Part shown: positions 37,128 through 45,012 of the stretch, in pieces
How positions within the stretch are numbered: the first letter of the stretch is position 1
Layout: every line of letters starts with the position of its first letter
Source of the DNA: Babylonia areolata
Lineage: Eukaryota; Mollusca; Gastropoda; Neogastropoda; Buccinidae
NCBI RefSeq assembly: GCF_041734735.1
Contig: NC_134887.1
Span: 33,362,422-33,426,421 of the forward strand
Direction of reading: 5' to 3'
Length of the DNA stretch: 64,000 nt
Translations under genes and position numbers: made by a program
The notes under the pieces: generated by a model
The model's input: only the letters and a program-made list of their open reading frames with translations
Told to the model about the DNA's origin: nothing
Databases searched by the model: none

Positions 37128-38302
37128 CAGAGAAAAAAACACATAACTCATCAACTGTAGCAGCGTACAGCCTTTCTTCAAAAAAATAATTTCTTCTATT
37201 TTTCCCTGAACAAAAAGTAAGACATCCTTTCCCTATGCACCAAAGGTATCATCACAACAACAGAAACAAGACAAAAAAGAAACGCCACATTTTACCAAGC
37301 TTTCAGTACACAGAAATACTACCAAGAAAATCTGAGGCAGTTTTCAGGAATGATTAAAACAAACACAATCAAGAAATGAAGAAGTGTTAACACTTACCGT
37401 GCCTTCATGAACTGGTCTCTTATTTAAAACAAACACAACCAAGAAACGAAGAAGCGTCAACAATCACCGTGCCTTCATGAACTGGTCTCTTATTTAAAAC
37501 AAACACACAACCAAGAAACGAAGAAGTGTCAACACTCACCGTGCCTTCATGAACTGGTCTCTTATTTAAAACAAACACAACCAAGAAACGAAGAAGTTTC
37601 AACACTTACCGTGCCTTCATGAACTGGTCTCTTATTTTAAACAAACACAATCAAGAAATGAAGAAGCGTCAACACTCACCGTGCCTTCATGAACTGGTCT
37701 CTTATTTAAAACAAACACAATCAAGAAATGAAGAAGCGTCAACACTCACCGTGCCTTCATGAACTGGTCTCTTATTAAAAGCAAACACAATCAAGAAACG
37801 AAGAAGCTTCAACACTTACCGTGCCTTCATGAACTGGTCTCTTATTTAAAACAAACACACACTCAAGAAACGAAGAAGTGTCAACACTCACCGTGCCTTC
37901 ATGAACTGGTCTCTTATTTAAAACAAACACAATCAAGAAACAAAGAAGCTTCAACACTCACCGTGCCTTCATGAACTGGTCTCTTATTTAAAACAACACA
38001 CAATCAAGAAATGAAGAAGCGTCAACACTCACCGTGCCTTCATGAACTGGTCTCTTATTTTAAACAAACACAACCAAGAAACGAAGAAGCTTCAACACTC
38101 ACCGTGCCTTCATGAACTGGTCTCTAATATCTCCATGAAAGGCGACTGCTCTCAGTGCCTCCTTAGCTTTCGTGGTCTTCCGCTGGACACGCATTGTAAA
38201 AAGAAAGTAACCTTTTCTGCAGCTATTTGAATATGTGGAGCTCAAACTGGGGTGTGCAACAGACAGTCAGACAGACATATGAAGAAACATACAGTTGAAA
38301 GC

Positions 38303-38357
<55 letters not shown>

Positions 38358-38540
38358 ATGAATGAATGAATCTTTATTTTCCAACGGTGAAGACATTAGC
38401 ACTTTAGCCGACTTACACATCTGCCGTTGATCTAAGAAATACACAAACACATAAATGTTGCTATACTTAATACATGTATAATGTACAAGTATAGCACAGT
38501 GTCAAACTGAGAGACACAACATCGCTGTAGAGAGAGAGAT

Positions 38541-38589
<49 letters not shown>

Positions 38590-38731
38590 GAAGTGTACAT
38601 CAAATAAAAACACGTCATACTTCATACACAGTTTTTTTTCAAATCACACCAGTCATTCTTGAAAAAACTCTATGAACCAAAAATGTTGATATGCCTTTTA
38701 TAGTATTTTAACAGTTTTTTGGGTTTTTTTA

Positions 38732-38766
<35 letters not shown>

Positions 38767-41700
38767 TTGACTTACACAGAAAAAAAAACCCACCCCAAAA
38801 AACTCAACCCCAACTCAACACAAAAGTTTCAATTTCAGTTTTACAAGGAGGCGTCAAAACATGCAGACTGATCCATACATGGCCACACTACATCCGCTTA
38901 AAATGAAAACAAAACAGAAAAGGAAAGGAAAAGTGAAGCAGATGCCTGCCCTGCGCATAATCCCAACACACTGGTCAGGCCATCAGAACAACAAAGAAGC
39001 CCAGGGGAGGAAGAAGAAGAAGTAGTAGTGGTAAAGTAAACAAACAGCACCTTACCTTGAGCTGCTCGTCATAGGGAACTTCCCACAGAGGTTCTACACA
39101 GGACCGTAACCTGCCAACAGTCCTTTTCAACATCACCGTTCAATCATACAGCGCTGGGCAACAGTCCATCTCTACATCACCATTCAATCATACAGCACAG
39201 GACAACAGTCCATCTCTACATCACCATTCAATCATACAGCGCAACAGTCCATCTCAACATCACCATTCAATCATACAACACTGGACAACAGTCCATCTCA
39301 ACATCACCATTCAATCATACAGCACTGGGCAACAGTCCATCTCAACATCACCATTCAATCATACAACACTGGACAACAGTCCATCTCAACATCACCATTC
39401 AATCATACAGCGCAACAGTCCATCTCAACATCACCATTCAATCATACAACACAGGACAACAGTCCATCTCTACATCACCATTCAATCATACAACACAGGA
39501 CAACAGTCCATCTCTACATCACCATTCAATCATACAACACAGGACAATAACCTGCCAACAGTCCTTTTCAACATCACCAATCAGTCATACAACACAGGAC
39601 AACAGTCCATCTCTACATCACCATTCAATCATACAACACAGGACAACAGTCCATCTCTACATCACCATTCAATCATACAACACAGGACAACAGTCCATCT
39701 CTACATCACCATTCAATCATACAACACAGGACAACAGTCCATCTCAACATCACCATTCAATCATACAGCACAGGACAACAGTCCATCTCTACATCACCAT
39801 TCAATCATACAGCACAGGACAACAGTCCATCTCTACATCACCATTCAATCATACAGCACAGGACAACAGTCCATCACAACATCACCATTCAATCATACAG
39901 CACAGGACAACAGTCCATCACTACATCACCATTCAATCATACAACTCAGGACAGCAGTCCATCTCTACATCACCATTCAATCATACAACACAGGACAACA
40001 GTCCATCTCTACATCACCATTCAATCATACAACACAGGACAACTCTCCATCTCTACATCACCATTCAATCATACAGCACAGGACAACAGTCCATCTCTTC
40101 ATCACCATTCAATCATACAACACTGGACAACAGTCCATCTCAACATCACCATTCAATCATACAACACTGGACAACAGTCCATCTCAACATCACCATTCAA
40201 TCATACAACACTGGACAACAGTCCATCTCTACATCACCATTCAATCATACAACACTGGACAACAGTCCATCTCAACATCACCACTCAATCACACGACACA
40301 AAACGAAAAAAAGACAAAAAGTCACAGATGTAAAAGCTGCTGGGAGCTGCAGCCCATGAATGCAGAAGGAAGAGGACTAACAACTGTTATTAACTCTAAT
40401 TCATAACAATCAATCCACTAGTACAAAAACTACTACAGCATATGTAACAGTTCAAAAGGTTCAAAGAGACAAGTATTTTGTACTAGTATACTATTTACCT
40501 TTCTATAGTTCCTCTTCACTAAAGAAAGGTGATTTTGCTGAACGTTTGCACGTCCTGCCTTGATTAAATTTGGTGTTCTGAACGATTCTTTGTTTGTTGT
40601 ATTTTCCACACATGCTGCAGCCATTTTGTTTGTGATTGGATCTGACTGGTTGGTGAGCTGCCTGGTTGACTGGCTGGCCAAATTAGGGTGATCAGGCTGA
40701 GTAAGGTGGGGATGGGTTGGGACGTTCACTGAACTACTTGCTAGCTTGCTCTGACAATCACCTGATACATGTAAACAGTGACATCTAGATCATATGTCTA
40801 GCTGAAGTTCACAACAAGTACACACCTTATCTCAGTTCACACATCTATGACTGAAGTTCACAACAAACTATGTTCTGTACACACCTGATTGTAGTTCACA
40901 CACATGCTGAACTGATAGTCACAACAAACAGTTTTGTGCTACACACCTGGTTGTAGTTCACACACGTTTAACGAAGGTCACGACAAACAGTTTTCTGCAC
41001 ACACCTGGTTGTCGGAGGCACACTGCTGTCCTGTCTTGGCTTCTTGGCATTCTCTGCAGTTTCCGCTGAATCTGCTGGAACAATAACAACTCAGATCCAA
41101 AAAAAAGTCAGTAACAATAAGAACAACAACAATAATAAATGAAACAAACATTCTTTTTTTTATAATACTGACATGTTTGCTGCTGGCGTACAGGGGCTGC
41201 TTAAAAGCAAAGTGTGTGTTTTAATACGGAAACAAAGTATTAAACAAACAAACAAAACCATCAAAATGCCAACTAGGTAACATGCACCATACAGAAATAA
41301 TATCATCCATGAAAATCACAATCATAACTGTGATGAAAACCAAGAGACTGCAGGGTGGAAGGTCAGAGGTTCAAGCCAAAACAGGGGTGTGCATGCTGGG
41401 TATAGTATTGTTCCCATAACCAACCAAACGCTGACATGGATTACAGGATCAGTAATGAGCGTATTTGTTCTTTTGTATTCGGTTCAGGCACTAGCAGATC
41501 TGCACATCTGCTGACCTGAGATCATGAAGATATCCACCCTTAACCCACCAAGCACCGCATCCAGGATTCAAACCAAGAACCCTAAGATTGAAAGTCCAAT
41601 GCTTACCTGTTGTGTCAACAGGCTCAAATCAAAGACTGGGACCACACAGTCTACTGTTATCCATTTCACAGACGTACCACCATGAGTTTTTCATGTTACC

Positions 41701-44700
41701 TGACCACATGTGTCTGTAACTCTAAGGGCATGATTGTTTCCTAATTAGGTGTCTGTAACTCTAAGGGCATGATTGTTTCCTAATTAGGTGTCTGTAACTC
41801 TAAGGGCATGATTGTTTCCTAATTAGGTGTCTGTAACTCTAAGGGCATGATTGTTTCCTAATTAGGTGTCTGTAACTCTAAGGGCATGATTGTTTCCTAA
41901 TTAGGTGTCTGTAACTCTAAGGGCATGATTTGTTTCCTAATTAGGTGTCTGTAACTCTAAGGGCATGATTGTTTCCTAATTTGGTGTCTGTAACTCTAAG
42001 GGCATGATTGTTTCCTAATTAGGTGTCTGTAACTCTAAGAGCATGATTGTTTCCCAATGGTCATCAATGGTTTGATAATCAGGTGCTACTCAACACAGTC
42101 AAAGTGACTCAGCAGCAGTGCAGGTTCTCTTCTTGTGGGTGGCCTGTAGGTGACAAGACACTGACAGTTTCATGGGAACTGTTGGCAATGTATTGTAAAA
42201 CACGTCCACCTGCATGGGACTGCATGTGCATGAGGAATCTGAAAGAGCGGTGTTGATGTAATGTCACTGGGGACAGCATGGAATTCGGATTTAAAACAAA
42301 TTAAGAACAGATACCATTGGATGCAAAGAACATATTCAATATTCACAAAAACAATGGCACAGTGCATCAGTTCAACATATTGAAAAATAGAAGCTGGACC
42401 GAAGTAGAAGAGATCTGCATACATATATGTTTTTTTTTCTTTTAATAAAGATAAATGTATATATCTCAGCAGTAAGCAAGCTCAAATTGGTTCAGTCAAG
42501 AAAAGGCTTTTCTCTGTCCTTTAACTCACATACGTTATATTCAATTTCACTCTCTTTTTTTTCGGTCAGTCTGTGCGACATTAAGGTTTATGCCTTTCAA
42601 TTTCATGTTTGATTTGTTGATACAGTGAATATGAGATTAAAATGAAACTGTAAACATTATCATGATAAAATGGCAATGAAGTGAAAAGTCAAACTTACAT
42701 AATTCTGTTCTCACATGATGGTTTAACATGTATGATTAACCCATGTGTGTTTGCCCACAAAGCAGACACTGAGATAATCAATGATGACAACAAATCAGTA
42801 TCAGTATCACTAGCTCAAGGAGGCGTAACTGCGTTCAGTCAAATCCATATACACGACACCACATCTGCCAAGCAGATGCCTGACCAGCAGCGTAACCCAA
42901 CGCAAAGCAATCCCTACGACTTTTTGTATGGTTATCTGATTTTGTTGAGATTTGCCAGCATGCTCTTCCATGTCATAATAATGTTCCTGCTTGTGCAGAT
43001 TGTACCCCCCTCTGCACTTACCCAAACCATGCCCCCACCCCCTTCCCATGTGTTTATATAATGGCCTGAGTCTTTCAGTCTTAGACTCTCTCTCTCTCTC
43101 TCTCTCAGCCTATCATGTCCGCTGAAAAATTACGACTGCAAATCAAAGTGAAAACCACTCTTCCATGGTGCGCCTACCTTCATGTTTACGCTTCATTGGA
43201 TCAGCCACTGGCAGCGCTTTCTGCAAACACACACCAGAAATGTTGATGTTAGTATTCTATCATTTAGTCTCACTTTACTGTCTTTAACGAATTAGCTACT
43301 CAATCAATCCACCAATTGGATAAGAGAGAGAGAGAGAGAGAGAAAACTTCAAATTTTCTGGAATTGATAGTCTGTGCATGTGGTTTGACATGTTCATGTA
43401 CTTTGATTTAGGAAAGTTTTTATCTCTGATGTGACCTCATGTGGAAAGTTAGTGTGTGTGTGTGGTGCATCTTCACTGTGGGTTCTTTTATGTGTGCTAA
43501 GTCAGTAAGTGCATGCTGCACAAGGGACCTCAGTTCATCATCTTATCCAAAGGACTAGTATCCAAACCACCACTCGAGGTCTGGTGGGGGGGAAGAAAAT
43601 GCTGGTGAGTGTGGGATTCGAACCAGTGTGCTCAGATTCTCTCGATTCCTAGGCGGATGTGTTACCTATAGGCCAACACTCCACAGTAATGGCTTTTAGT
43701 TTTTATTAAAGAGACATATATAGAAAACAGGCACAGACAGAGATCTTAGAATACAATATTCACCTCAGCAGAATATCCATGCACATATCCAGTCAAACCT
43801 TAATGAGGAAATATGGACAGACAGGCAGGCAGGCAGGTAGACAGACTCACTGATGATGCATACCTTAGCACGAAGAGCTCTGCCCTTCCAGATATGCCCA
43901 TTGATGGTTTTCAGAGCTTTCTCTCTGTCTTCCTCCGAGCTGAAAATAAATGGCAACAGCAACTGAGCAAGGTCGTGTTTCAAAACAACTTGAAACCGAA
44001 CACACACACACACATCATATTACTCGCACACATACATACCATCTAAACATATGCAGACATAAACATGGACAAAATTATCAGAAAGGAGGGAAAACTAAAT
44101 AACAGTTAAATACACATGTGATGTATACACATTGATGTACCTCTACCAGAGCTTCACACTGATGACCAATATCATTAATCATCTAATACATGACTTCTCA
44201 CATAATATTGTATTCTATTGTATTGCATTACATTTTGTTGTATTGTCTTGTGCTGTAATGTATTGCTCATGTGTCACAACAAATTTCTTTGTGTGTGAAA
44301 TTTGGGCTGCTCTCCCCAGGGAGTGTGCATCACTTCAGTGTAGTGCCGCCACCCCCCCCCCCCCCACTGTTCACCACTCCCCTCCCCTCCCTTTTTTTTC
44401 TCTCTCTTTTTTCTGCCTGCAACTGTGAAAGTTTATTCGTTTTCCAATCTCAGTGGATATTTTCAGTAGACTTTTGCCAGGGACAACCCTTTCGTTGCCC
44501 TGGGTTCTTTTTATGTTTCTAGGTATAAAATACATCCTTGTTTGGATATAGCAGTAGCAATTTAATTAAAAGTCAGTGAGGCGAGTGACTTTACGGGTGA
44601 TGCATGATAAACACCCTATGATCAGATCATGTTTCAATCGTGCCTTATACTGTATCGGCAACATAATGCACACACAAACTTTATCTTAGCCCCTTACCTG

Positions 44701-44961
44701 AAGCAAACAAAGGCAAAAGATTTCATTGGCAGTGCCTTCAGTTTATGGGGCTTCAAGCCGAGGGTCACAGACAGACGCTTCTTCAGTTGCTGCACAGAAA
44801 GGTGATCAAAGTCTGATGAAACAATTAAAAACAAATTTTCATCATACTCAACATAGTTTATACTTAATGACTTACAGTTTATAAATATACATCAGCAAGC
44901 CAATAACTCACTTTCTTCATATTGTTGATTTCAAATTTGACAGAGATTCAGAGGCACAGAG

Positions 44962-45012
<51 letters not shown>

